From an uncultured Ruminococcus sp. (GTDB lineage Bacteria > Bacillota > Clostridia > Oscillospirales > Ruminococcaceae), in assembly GCA_900540005.1 (NCBI GenBank), contig UQEM01000138.1, forward strand, positions 1 to 6,356: DNA of 6,356 nucleotides, given 5' to 3'. Shown in pieces: positions 1 through 5,839 of this stretch. The notes beneath the pieces were generated by a model, which made no database searches, was not told where the DNA came from, and saw nothing but the letters and a program-made list of their open reading frames with translations. A program made the position numbers and the translations under genes. Every line of letters starts with the position of its first letter. Within the stretch, counting starts at the first letter, position 1.

Positions 1-2
1 GT

Positions 3-53
3 GAAATTTTGCCGAAAAGATGCGTTGTTAGGCTTAGTGTCAACACGACCTAG
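3..53. repeat. Left copy of 51-bp terminal inverted repeat, insertion-sequence-end-like
   Basis: This 51-bp stretch is the exact reverse complement of 6306-6356. Read outward from the window (towards position 1) it begins CTAGGTCGTGTTGACAC and then runs off the edge. The repeat continues to within two bases of the window end, so its full length is unknown. A perfect inverted repeat at both ends, with a GGTCGTGT-like tip facing the unique DNA, is what two oppositely oriented copies of one insertion sequence would look like. I see no transposase in the window and do not assign a family. The repeat ends only 29 bp past the stop codon of the GH5 gene, leaving no room for an ordinary terminator there. 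Confidence 0.85.
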
Positions 54-82
54 AATTGATCGATATCGGATATGCTGAACTT

Positions 83-1267
83 TCAGTCAGCGTTTGCGTC
101 TTTCCCGACAGATCTGCCGCTGTCAAGAACCGCAAAAAGTCCTTGCTTGAGCGCTTCGTCTTTGAGCTTGCAGTTGGTGCGGTCGTACTGAGCGTCGGTA
201 ACGTCCCACATAATTGGACAGATGTCCCTGTTGTAAGCCGCTACGCACACCGCCATGAGGTAACGTCTTATTGAGTCAAGCTCCTTGTTTTTGACAGGAC
301 AGCCGTACTCTCCGATAATTACGGGAATATCGTTGTCGATAAAGGTGGTCTTGAGCATATCCATTTGCTGGTTAAGCTCCTCGAAGTCCGACTTCGTGCC
401 CCATACCGTGGTCGCTTTTGACCAGCTTGCGTCCTCCTCAAGGATTGCAAAGGAGGCAGGAGTATAATAATGCACCGAAACTGCCATGCGGTTTGCTGGG
501 CCGTCAGGGAGCTTGAACATACTGTCGCAGGTTAGCGTTATGTCGGTATTATAGCCGGAAATGAGCAGGTGACGTTTGGGATTGTTTCCGCCCGAACTTC
601 TTACGACATCAACGAATTTCTGATTTATCTCGTTGACGAGCGCGTAGGATTCAGCTTTGCCGTCCGTACCGCCCCACCTGTTCCACAGTGAATCCCAGCC
701 AAGTTCCTCGTTCTGCGATTCCAGCACAAGGTGGTCGCCGTAATTTTTGAAGTTGTCGCATATCTGAGTCCACATTGTCTCGTAGCGTTTCATAGATTCA
801 TCGCGGTTTTCTGGGAATTTATTCACCCAGCCGTTATCCCAGTGGATATTTATAATGGCATACATACCCGATTCGAGAGTCCAGTCAACGACCTGCGTAA
901 CGCTTGCCATGTAGTCCTTGTCGATAGTGTAAGTGCCGTCGTCCTCCATTTTGTTAGACCACGCAACGGGTATCCTGAGAACGCCGAACCCTTCGTCCGC
1001 GTAGCCTTGTATCATTTCCTTGGTTATCATAGGACTTCCCCATGCCGTAACGTAGGATTCCACCGAACCGTCTCCGAACTGCTTTATCCAGTCGCCGCAG
1101 GAATCATATGTGTTGCCGAGATTTATGCCTATGCCCATGTCACGCACAAGCTCCATAGTGGAGATGTCGCGCATAGGTTTCCGGTCGGAAGAACTGTGCA
1201 GATTTCCGACTATCAAGGCGAGTACAAGTACAGCAGAGGCTGCAACGGAAAATATCACTTTTTTCAT
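83..1267 (-). CDS. Glycoside hydrolase family 5 enzyme (endoglucanase-like), secreted or membrane-anchored
   Basis: A 394-residue retaining beta-glycanase, most likely an endo-beta-1,4-glucanase acting outside the cell on cellulose or mixed-linkage/hemicellulosic glucans. Residues 4-20 form a hydrophobic stretch after MKK, typical of a signal peptide. No clear A-X-A cleavage site or lipobox cysteine is visible, so it may stay as an N-terminal anchor. GH5 landmarks occur in the right order: GINLGNT (46-52), RIPVAW (98-103), NIHWD (140-144), acid/base Glu187 in ESQNEEL, His266-Tyr267-Tyr268, nucleophile Glu320 in IIGEYG, and Trp354. All catalytic residues are present and the length fits one complete catalytic domain. 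There is no dockerin or carbohydrate-binding module, so no sign of cellulosome attachment. The start is supported by AAGGAG five bases upstream. It is divergent from the AraC regulator, its likely controller. GH5 is secure; substrate specificity within the family is inferred. Confidence 0.93.
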   Translation of the reverse strand: MKKVIFSVAASAVLVLALIVGNLHSSSDRKPMRDISTMELVRDMGIGINLGNTYDSCGDWIKQFGDGSVESYVTAWGSPMITKEMIQGYADEGFGVLRIPVAWSNKMEDDGTYTIDKDYMASVTQVVDWTLESGMYAIINIHWDNGWVNKFPENRDESMKRYETMWTQICDNFKNYGDHLVLESQNEELGWDSLWNRWGGTDGKAESYALVNEINQKFVDVVRSSGGNNPKRHLLISGYNTDITLTCDSMFKLPDGPANRMAVSVHYYTPASFAILEEDASWSKATTVWGTKSDFEELNQQMDMLKTTFIDNDIPVIIGEYGCPVKNKELDSIRRYLMAVCVAAYNRDICPIMWDVTDAQYDRTNCKLKDEALKQGLFAVLDSGRSVGKDANAD

Positions 1268-1272
1268 AGCTT

Positions 1273-1278
1273 CTCCTT
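1273..1278 (-). promoter_or_regulatory. Ribosome binding site of the GH5 gene
   Basis: AAGGAG on the minus strand, five bases before the ATG at 1267. It confirms the start that gives the intact signal peptide. Confidence 0.85.
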
Positions 1279-1308
1279 AAAAGAACGTGAATCATGCTTA
1301 TTTTATAT

Positions 1309-1317
1309 AGTATATCA
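1309..1317 (-). promoter_or_regulatory. Candidate extended -10 promoter of the GH5 gene
   Basis: The minus strand reads TGATATACT, a TGn extended -10 with TATACT, about 40 bases before the GH5 start codon. The hexamer 17 bases further upstream (1332-1337, CTAACT) is a poor -35 box. That pattern fits a promoter that needs an activator, in keeping with the divergent AraC gene, but the activation itself is inferred. Confidence 0.55.
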
Positions 1318-1376
1318 CAGTTTGCACACACAGAGTTAGGATGAAACAGACATTTGATTAGCACAAAACCGACTTG

Positions 1377-1405
1377 TTGCAATTGCCTCGGGTTTGTGGT
1401 ATAAT
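1377..1405 (+). promoter_or_regulatory. Promoter of the AraC-family regulator gene
   Basis: TTGCAA at 1377-1382 and a perfect TATAAT at 1400-1405 are separated by 17 bases, a near-consensus sigma-A promoter. It points away from the GH5 promoter, with about 60 bp between the two core elements, so an operator between them could serve both genes. The TTG at 1394 that opens the longest reading frame lies inside this promoter and cannot be the real start. Confidence 0.8.
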
Positions 1406-1435
1406 ATAAGCATTAGTAGTGATACGCTGCGGCAG

Positions 1436-1441
1436 GGAGGT
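1436..1441 (+). promoter_or_regulatory. Ribosome binding site deciding the AraC gene start
   Basis: GGAGGT, six bases before the ATG at 1448. It fixes the start there rather than at the upstream in-frame TTG at 1394. Confidence 0.88.
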
Positions 1442-1447
1442 GCACAC

Positions 1448-2320
1448 ATGGTATCGTTTTCATTCGGCTTATTCTCGAAAAATGTTGAGTTTCCGATACA
1501 TATACAGTACGGTTTCCACAATGATGATCTGTACACTCACAAGCACGAGGATTTTACCGAGCTTGTCATAGTTCTGGACGGTTCAGCCTCGCATATAGTC
1601 TCTGGCAGGAGCTATCCGGTCTCGAAAGGGGACGTGTTTGTGCTCGGGCAGGACATCGAGCACGGCTATGAGAACCCGAACAAGCTCAGCATATGCAACA
1701 TAATGATACGTCCCGAGGCGTTCGACAGGCTGTTTGACCTGCGGCAGATAGTGGGATTTCAAGCGCTTTTTGTTCTCGAACCGCGCTATTCGAGCGATGT
1801 TCGGTTTTCCTCTGCTATGAAACTTTCGGTGGAGGGTTTCCGTGAGGCAGAAAACGTGATAAATCGGATGATGTTTGAGTATGAGAGGAAGAATGCAGGG
1901 TGGCAGGCGGCGGTTTTCAGCCATTTCATACAGATATGTCTCATACTTTCGCGGAGATACAAGGCGGATAATTCCGTGCGGAGCGAATATATACAGCTTG
2001 CTGATGCGGTAGCATACATGGAACAGCACTTCACGGAGGAGATAGCCGTTTCCGAACTCGCGGAGCTTTCGGGTTACTCCGAGAGACAGTTTTTGCGGCT
2101 GTTTCACGCGATATTCCGCTCAACACCAAACAACTACCTCACTAACCTGAGAATACGCAGGGCGAAGCTCCTGCTGGTGCAGACGAGCCTTTCTGTTACG
2201 GATATCGCGGCACAGTGCGGTTATGCCGACCGAAACTATTTCGCGCGGCTCTTTAAAAAGCACACTGATATGACGCCTACCGAGTTCAGGACGATAGAAA
2301 AGGGAAAGCTTGAAATATAG
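1448..2320 (+). CDS. AraC/XylS-family transcriptional regulator with N-terminal cupin sensor
   Basis: A 290-residue cytoplasmic regulator with the usual two-part AraC layout. Residues about 20-85 are a cupin-type ligand-binding fold: H31-x-H33 then EDFTELVIVLDG, GDVFVL at 61-66, and EHGY at 71-74, as in RhaR/RhaS-like sensors. Residues about 185-285 are the DNA-binding domain. The first helix-turn-helix is around VSELAELSGYSERQFLRLFH (201-220). The second is around VTDIAAQCGYADRNYFARLF (250-269), followed by the typical MTPTEFR end. The length is normal for the family. It is divergent from the GH5 gene across 180 bp, the common layout for a local activator of a glycan-use gene, so it probably controls the cellulase and perhaps itself. 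The ligand, presumably a sugar or oligosaccharide, cannot be read from the sequence. The downstream UPF0178 gene begins 40 bp after the stop but has its own promoter. Confidence 0.93.
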   Translation: MVSFSFGLFSKNVEFPIHIQYGFHNDDLYTHKHEDFTELVIVLDGSASHIVSGRSYPVSKGDVFVLGQDIEHGYENPNKLSICNIMIRPEAFDRLFDLRQIVGFQALFVLEPRYSSDVRFSSAMKLSVEGFREAENVINRMMFEYERKNAGWQAAVFSHFIQICLILSRRYKADNSVRSEYIQLADAVAYMEQHFTEEIAVSELAELSGYSERQFLRLFHAIFRSTPNNYLTNLRIRRAKLLLVQTSLSVTDIAAQCGYADRNYFARLFKKHTDMTPTEFRTIEKGKLEI

Positions 2321-2338
2321 CGGAAAATATGCTATAAT
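2310..2338 (+). promoter_or_regulatory. Promoter of the UPF0178 gene, embedded in the end of the AraC gene
   Basis: TTGAAA at 2310-2315 and TATAAT at 2333-2338 are spaced 17 bases apart, with a TGC directly before the -10 (extended -10). The -35 box lies within the last codons of the regulator gene. Transcription would start near 2345, giving a very short leader before the ribosome site at 2351. The TTG opening the longest frame at 2310 is this -35 box, not a start codon. Confidence 0.82.
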
Positions 2339-2350
2339 GGCAAAAACCAT

Positions 2351-2356
2351 GGAGGG
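2351..2356 (+). promoter_or_regulatory. Ribosome binding site deciding the UPF0178 gene start
   Basis: GGAGGG, four bases before the ATG at 2361, which starts the conserved MKLLIDADGCPV N-terminus. Confidence 0.85.
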
Positions 2357-2360
2357 AAAA

Positions 2361-2837
2361 ATGAAACTGCTGATAGATGCCGACGGCTGTCCCGTAACTG
2401 ATATAGCCGTGAGAACGGCGGTAAAATTCGGGATAGAATGTGTGATAATCTGCGATACTGCGCACTCTATCGTGCGTGAGGGCGCGCGCACGATAACTGT
2501 TGATAAAGGTGCTGACAGCGCGGATCTCCGTCTTGTAAACCTTGTTTCGGCAGGTGATATCGCCGTGACGCAGGACTACGGTCTTGCCGCGATGTGCCTG
2601 AGCAAAAATGCGGTCGTTCTGAATCAGGACGGCAGGAGGTACACGCAGGAGAATATCTCGGGACTGCTTGAATTTCGCGCAATATCCGCAAAAATACGGA
2701 GAAGCGGCGGCAGGACAAAGGGACTCTCCAAACGCACAAAGCAGCATGACGTTGACTTTGAAGCAGCTTTGTGCCGTAGTATTGCCGAGCGTGAATGCTG
2801 GATGAACCGATCCGAAAAACAGATAACTTTGGCTTGA
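2361..2837 (+). CDS. yqxD: UPF0178 / DUF188 family protein (YaiI/YqxD-like)
   Basis: A 158-residue cytoplasmic protein of the widespread UPF0178 (DUF188) family, which includes E. coli YaiI and B. subtilis YqxD. The family is thought to share a PIN-like nuclease fold, but its biological role is not established. The family signature is complete: LIDADGCPV at 4-12; acidic residues D52 and D55 in ADSADLRLV; GDIAVTQDYGLAA at 65-77, the most diagnostic block; GRRYTQENI at 91-99; and a basic segment RRSGGRTKG at 113-121 ahead of the final helix containing F133. The acidic residues at D6, D52, D55 and D72 would suit a metal site if the PIN-like view is right; this is inference. The chosen start follows a good ribosome site and begins exactly at the conserved N-terminus. 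It is a housekeeping-type gene, not obviously linked to either neighbouring system. No terminator follows; the next promoter overlaps its stop codon. Confidence 0.92.
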   Translation: MKLLIDADGCPVTDIAVRTAVKFGIECVIICDTAHSIVREGARTITVDKGADSADLRLVNLVSAGDIAVTQDYGLAAMCLSKNAVVLNQDGRRYTQENISGLLEFRAISAKIRRSGGRTKGLSKRTKQHDVDFEAALCRSIAERECWMNRSEKQITLA

Positions 2838-2863
2838 CAAAGAGAGTGGAAATGTGATAAAAT
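2834..2863 (+). promoter_or_regulatory. Promoter of the polysaccharide operon
   Basis: A consensus TTGACA at 2834-2839 overlaps the UPF0178 stop codon. TAAAAT follows at 2858-2863 after 18 bases, with TGA directly before it (extended -10). This is the best promoter upstream of the low-GC operon and would give an untranslated leader of roughly 140 bases before the first gene at 3009. The overlap with the preceding stop codon marks the boundary between the two blocks of the window. Confidence 0.75.
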
Positions 2864-2945
2864 AAATTATTAGCGTGTATATTGTATTGTCTGTCCGGTA
2901 TTATGATACATGGATTTGAAAATATGTTTTTGTGAATATTATTTT

Positions 2946-2969
2946 AACATTTTGGCTTGCTAAAATGTT
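2946..2969 (+). promoter_or_regulatory. Inverted repeat (hairpin) in the operon leader
   Basis: AACATTTT and AAAATGTT form a perfect 8-bp stem around an 8-base loop (GGCTTGCT). The stem is AT-rich and no T run follows, so it does not look like an intrinsic terminator. It may be an RNA structure in the leader or a protein-binding site. No known riboswitch is recognised. Confidence 0.45.
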
Positions 2970-2971
2970 TA

Positions 2972-2989
2972 TGATATTTACAAATATCA
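2972..2989 (+). promoter_or_regulatory. 18-bp palindrome directly before the ribosome site
   Basis: TGATATTTACAAATATCA has two perfect 8-bp arms separated by AC. It ends on the first base of the AGGAAGG ribosome site (2989-2995) of the first operon gene. It could be an operator, or an RNA fold limiting access to the ribosome site; a 2-base loop is too tight for the full stem in RNA, which slightly favours a DNA-binding site. The regulator is unknown. Confidence 0.45.
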
Positions 2990-3008
2990 GGAAGGACTGT
3001 CTTTTAAA

Positions 3009-3497
3009 ATGAAAGAGTTTAATGATGGTTGCAGGAAAGTAAAAAAGGCTTGTTTTATCGCTTCCTCAGGAGGCCATTGGGAGGAACTTATGTGCCTGAA
3101 AGAAATTGCGGACGAGTATGACACATTTTATGTTACAGAGGAAGGCGGTCAAGCCGAAGATTCTAACTTGAAAAAAATATACACGCTTCCGCAAATAAAC
3201 CGTCATGAAAAGAACTTCTTGTGGCACTTTATTAAATTGTTCAAAAGTGCATCAAAAGTCATAAAGGTTGAAAAACCGGATTTTATAATAACAACGGGGG
3301 CTTTGATAGCGTTTCCTTTTTGCGTATTTGCAAAAATCCGAGGCATTAAAGTTATTTATATAGAATCTTTTGCACGCGTTAATAATCGGTCACTAACAGG
3401 TAGGCTTGTTTATCCGTTGGCAGATTTGTTTTTGGTACAGTGGGAGCCATTGTTGAAATTATATCCAAAAGCAAAGTATGTGGGCGGAATCTTTTGA
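3009..3497 (+). CDS. Alg14-like glycosyltransferase accessory subunit of polysaccharide synthesis (PssD/EpsE/Cps14F type)
   Basis: A 162-residue homologue of the Alg14 family. In bacteria these proteins form the membrane-tethering and acceptor-side half of a split GT-B glycosyltransferase and recruit the Alg13-like catalytic half encoded next. Visible family features: the glycine-rich ASSGGHWEEL at 18-27; PDFIITTGALIAFPF at 90-104, a hydrophobic segment likely to contact the membrane; VIYIESFARVNNRSLTGR at 115-132; PLADLFLVQWEPL at 136-148; and the terminal YPKAKYVGGIF. The length is normal for the bacterial subunit. About 11 residues precede the usual conserved beginning (KKACFIASSGGH), but no alternative start codon exists between. 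The ribosome site AGGAAGG is 13 bases upstream, rather far. It is the first gene of the operon; its stop overlaps the ribosome site of the next gene. The sugar transferred cannot be read from sequence; relatives use glucuronate, galactose or GlcNAc donors. Confidence 0.9.
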   Translation: MKEFNDGCRKVKKACFIASSGGHWEELMCLKEIADEYDTFYVTEEGGQAEDSNLKKIYTLPQINRHEKNFLWHFIKLFKSASKVIKVEKPDFIITTGALIAFPFCVFAKIRGIKVIYIESFARVNNRSLTGRLVYPLADLFLVQWEPLLKLYPKAKYVGGIF

Positions 3498-3500
3498 GGA
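3496..3500 (+). promoter_or_regulatory. Ribosome binding site overlapping the preceding stop codon
   Basis: GAGGA includes the last two bases of the Alg14-like gene's TGA and lies six bases before the ATG at 3507. The overlap suggests coupled translation of the two subunits. Confidence 0.75.
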
Positions 3501-3506
3501 TGAATT

Positions 3507-3986
3507 ATGATATTTGTAGCTCTTGGTACACAAAAATTTCAATTTAATAGATTATTACAAATGATAGATCGGTTGTTGGATGAGGGGAAAATCAAGGAGA
3601 CAGTTTTTGCACAAATCGGGAATTCTGATTATGAACCTAAAAATTATAAATACGCTTCATTTTTGGATAAAAATGAATTTGAAGAACAGATCAGAAACTG
3701 TGATGTGCTGATAACTCATAGTGGAGTAGCAACAATCATCGCAGGTCTGAAGAATGATAAAAAAGTGATAGTTGTGCCCCGATTGTCAAAGTATGGAGAG
3801 CATGTTGACGATCATCAGGTTCAGATCGCTCAATCATTCTCCGAACAAAATTATGTGATGATGTATGAGGAAAATGATGAATTGGATCTGCTCATAAGAA
3901 AAGTAAAAACTCATGAATTTGCAAAATATACATCACAGAGACAAAAGATGATAAAGACCATACGAGATTACTTAGATAATATATAA
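3507..3986 (+). CDS. Alg13-like catalytic glycosyltransferase subunit (PssE/EpsF/Cps14G type, GT28 C-terminal domain)
   Basis: A 159-residue protein with the nucleotide-sugar-binding Rossmann half of the split GT-B enzyme; it would work at the inner face of the membrane with the Alg14-like partner. Diagnostic motifs are MIFVALGTQKFQFNRLL at the N-terminus, CDVLITHSGVATI at 65-77 (the glycine-containing loop that contacts the nucleotide in the MurG/Alg13 fold), and VIVVPRLSKYGEHVDDHQVQIA at 87-108, with the conserved GEHVDDHQ block. The length is typical. The nine-base gap and the ribosome site overlapping the previous stop fit a 1:1 complex. The reaction is presumably transfer of the second or a later sugar to a lipid-linked intermediate; sugar specificity is unknown. 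It lies in the middle of the low-GC operon. Confidence 0.92.
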   Translation: MIFVALGTQKFQFNRLLQMIDRLLDEGKIKETVFAQIGNSDYEPKNYKYASFLDKNEFEEQIRNCDVLITHSGVATIIAGLKNDKKVIVVPRLSKYGEHVDDHQVQIAQSFSEQNYVMMYEENDELDLLIRKVKTHEFAKYTSQRQKMIKTIRDYLDNI

Positions 3987-4006
3987 CGAATGAAAGTGAA
4001 GTAGAA

Positions 4007-5122
4007 ATGAAAATAGATGTCATTACCCTGCATAGAGTACGAAATTATGGCTCATCGCTTCAAACTTTAGCTACGCAGATGTTTCTGAATGAACTGGGAT
4101 GTGAAACAGAAATCATCGACTATTATCCGGAACGATACAGCAGCAAGGGATTATTAAAGAGACTGAAGAATAAAAGCAAAAAATTAGGGAGCAATCCAAT
4201 CCTGCTATTGATGGCTAAGATCGCGATTGCCCCTTCGTATTATAAAAAGCATCTGGTATTTGATGATTTTTTAAGAAAACATATAAACTTAACGGACAAG
4301 ACATACTATTCCGAACAGGATCTGATAAATGATCTCCCGCAGGCCGATGCTTATTGTACAGGCAGCGATCAGGTATGGAACAGCCACTGGAATGAGGGGG
4401 TAGATCGTCCGTTCTATTTAAGTTTTCTGCCTGATGGTGCTTATCGCTTTTCTTATGCAAGCAGCATAGGAAGCGAAAAGTTAAAAGATGATGAAAGACA
4501 TGAAGTTGCGCCAATGTTAAAAAAGTACAGACATATTTCTGTAAGAGAAGACAGCGGGGTGAAAGTTCTTCAAGATATAGGTATATCTGATGTAGAACAG
4601 GTGCTTGATCCCACCTTGCTATTTGATGCGAAAGCATGGACTCCGTATGTATCGGATCGATATAAAAATAAGAAATATGTAGTTACATATAATCTGCACC
4701 ACGATAAAAGGATCGATCAATATGCAGCAGGTTTAGCTAAAAAATATAATCTGAAAGTGCTGAATATTAGTTATAACTGGCATGACATTATTCGTTCAGG
4801 CCATTTGGTTTGGTGTCCTAAGATCGAAGAATATCTTGGATTGATTCGAGATGCGGAATATGTCGTGACAGATTCTTTTCATGCGACTGCTTTCTCTTTG
4901 ATTTTTGGAACGAAGTTTATTGATATCTATCCGGAACAAGCAAGTGCAAGACTTCGCAGTATCTTAAAGTTGACGCATATGGAGAATAGAGGTTTCGATG
5001 AGATGCCTACGATAGAGGCAGCAGATGTTGCAGCAGATTTCGGAGTTGTACATGAAATACTTATGAATGAAAGAAAAAACTCTGTTCAGTATATGAACAA
5101 AGTTCTTGATGAGTTGAGATGA
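4007..5122 (+). CDS. Polysaccharide pyruvyl transferase family protein (CsaB/WcaK-like)
   Basis: A 371-residue member of the PS_pyruv_trans family, a GT-B-like fold whose characterised members move pyruvate from phosphoenolpyruvate onto sugars as a ketal. Landmarks: NYGSSLQT at 13-20 in the N-terminal nucleotide-type loop; CTGSDQVWN at 117-125; FSYASSIGS at 148-156; ISVREDSG at 177-184; VLDPTLL at 199-205; and the C-terminal VVTDSFHATAFSLIFG at 286-301, with the conserved His292 region. It is complete and of usual length. It begins 20 bp after the Alg13-like gene, with only a weak purine-rich ribosome site. Its stop overlaps the next start by ATGA, indicating coupled expression with the Fe-S protein. 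In Bacillota and Bacteroidota surface-glycan clusters this family is often followed by exactly that partner. True pyruvylation has not been shown for this branch, so the activity is inferred from family membership. Confidence 0.9.
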   Translation: MKIDVITLHRVRNYGSSLQTLATQMFLNELGCETEIIDYYPERYSSKGLLKRLKNKSKKLGSNPILLLMAKIAIAPSYYKKHLVFDDFLRKHINLTDKTYYSEQDLINDLPQADAYCTGSDQVWNSHWNEGVDRPFYLSFLPDGAYRFSYASSIGSEKLKDDERHEVAPMLKKYRHISVREDSGVKVLQDIGISDVEQVLDPTLLFDAKAWTPYVSDRYKNKKYVVTYNLHHDKRIDQYAAGLAKKYNLKVLNISYNWHDIIRSGHLVWCPKIEEYLGLIRDAEYVVTDSFHATAFSLIFGTKFIDIYPEQASARLRSILKLTHMENRGFDEMPTIEAADVAADFGVVHEILMNERKNSVQYMNKVLDELR

Positions 5123-5671
5123 AAAATATATCTAATGTGAAAAATAGTTGCGTTGGCTGTAGAAGCTGTGAACAAGTTTGTCCTAAAAGAGCAATTGTTA
5201 TAAGGGAGCAAGAGGAAGGATTCCTTTATCCTTACGTAGACGAAGAAAAGTGTATTGATTGCTCTTTGTGTGTGAAGCATTGCCCGACACAGGTGACGAA
5301 AAATAATTCGATAGCGCCGATTTCTGTCTTTGCATTCAGAAATAAAAATGAAGCACAGATCATGCAATCTGCTTCTGGCGGTGTAGGCGTTTTGACTGCA
5401 CAGAAGATAATAGGAGAAAACGGTGTGTCGTATGGAGTGGCTTACGATGAAGGCTTTCGAGCAAAGCACATACGAGTAGATGATCTGAGTGAGTTGCCCC
5501 GAATCCAGTCCTCAAAGTATGTACAGTCGGATACAGGAGATACATACTCACAGGTCCAGAAAGACTTGCAAAGTGGAAAAAAGGTTCTTTATACGGGAAC
5601 GCCTTGCCAAATCGATGGACTTTATTCGTTCTTGGGAAAAGACTATGAGAACTTATACACAATCGATTTAA

Positions 5672-5675
5672 TTTT
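5672..5675 (+). other. Frameshift site: extra T in a four-T run
   Basis: Reading TTT instead of TTTT restores GAT TTA ATT TGT CAT GGA, the conserved DLICHG block of the family, and joins the two open segments with no stop between. This places the one-base insertion precisely. Confidence 0.88.
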
Positions 5676-5809
5676 GTCATGGAGTTCCGTCACCAAAATT
5701 TTTCAAAAAATATTTAGAGTTCCGTGATAGAAAGACTGACGGGAAAACTATATATTTCAATTTCCGTTCAAAAGATAAAAGAGGGTGGGGTACTCAGTAT
5801 CTCCTAAAA

Positions 5810-5839
5810 ACAAAGACAAAGACAAGGACAAAGACAAAG
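5810..5839 (+). repeat. Five-unit hexanucleotide tandem repeat (ACAAAG) in the FrhB-like gene
   Basis: Five consecutive 6-bp units; four are ACAAAG and the third is ACAAGG. In the restored frame they encode Thr-Lys repeated, with one Thr-Arg. The unit is a multiple of three, so copy changes would alter protein length without breaking the frame. It lies between the conserved blocks of the C-terminal domain, probably in a surface loop. Confidence 0.85.

Noticed and set aside
3..53. Assigning the terminal repeats to a named insertion-sequence family
   Set aside because: Only the outer 51 bp is visible, with no transposase sequence; the tip motif alone is not enough.
731..1339. A 202-codon plus-strand open frame opposite the GH5 gene
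   Set aside because: It is antisense to a GH5 gene with all catalytic motifs, has no ribosome site, and its translation resembles no family.
1323..1448. TGCACACA at 1323-1330 and again at 1441-1448 as paired AraC half-sites
   Set aside because: An eight-base match over this distance can be chance, and the second copy overlaps the ribosome site and start codon, an unlikely activator position.
1583..2107. A 174-codon minus-strand open frame inside the AraC gene
   Set aside because: It is opposite clear cupin and helix-turn-helix coding sequence and has no supporting start signals.
2286..2840. A 184-codon minus-strand open frame across the UPF0178 gene
   Set aside because: It is the shadow of a gene with a complete family signature, and its translation has no recognisable domain.
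2946..2969. Rho-independent terminator after the UPF0178 gene
   Set aside because: The stem is AT-rich, no T run follows, and it lies downstream of the promoter for the next operon.
5665..5685. Programmed ribosomal frameshifting joining the two halves of the FrhB-like gene
   Set aside because: Continuing the protein needs a +1 shift, but there is no stop or rare-codon stall at the site and no recognisable stimulator. The family normally uses one frame, so an inserted T is simpler.
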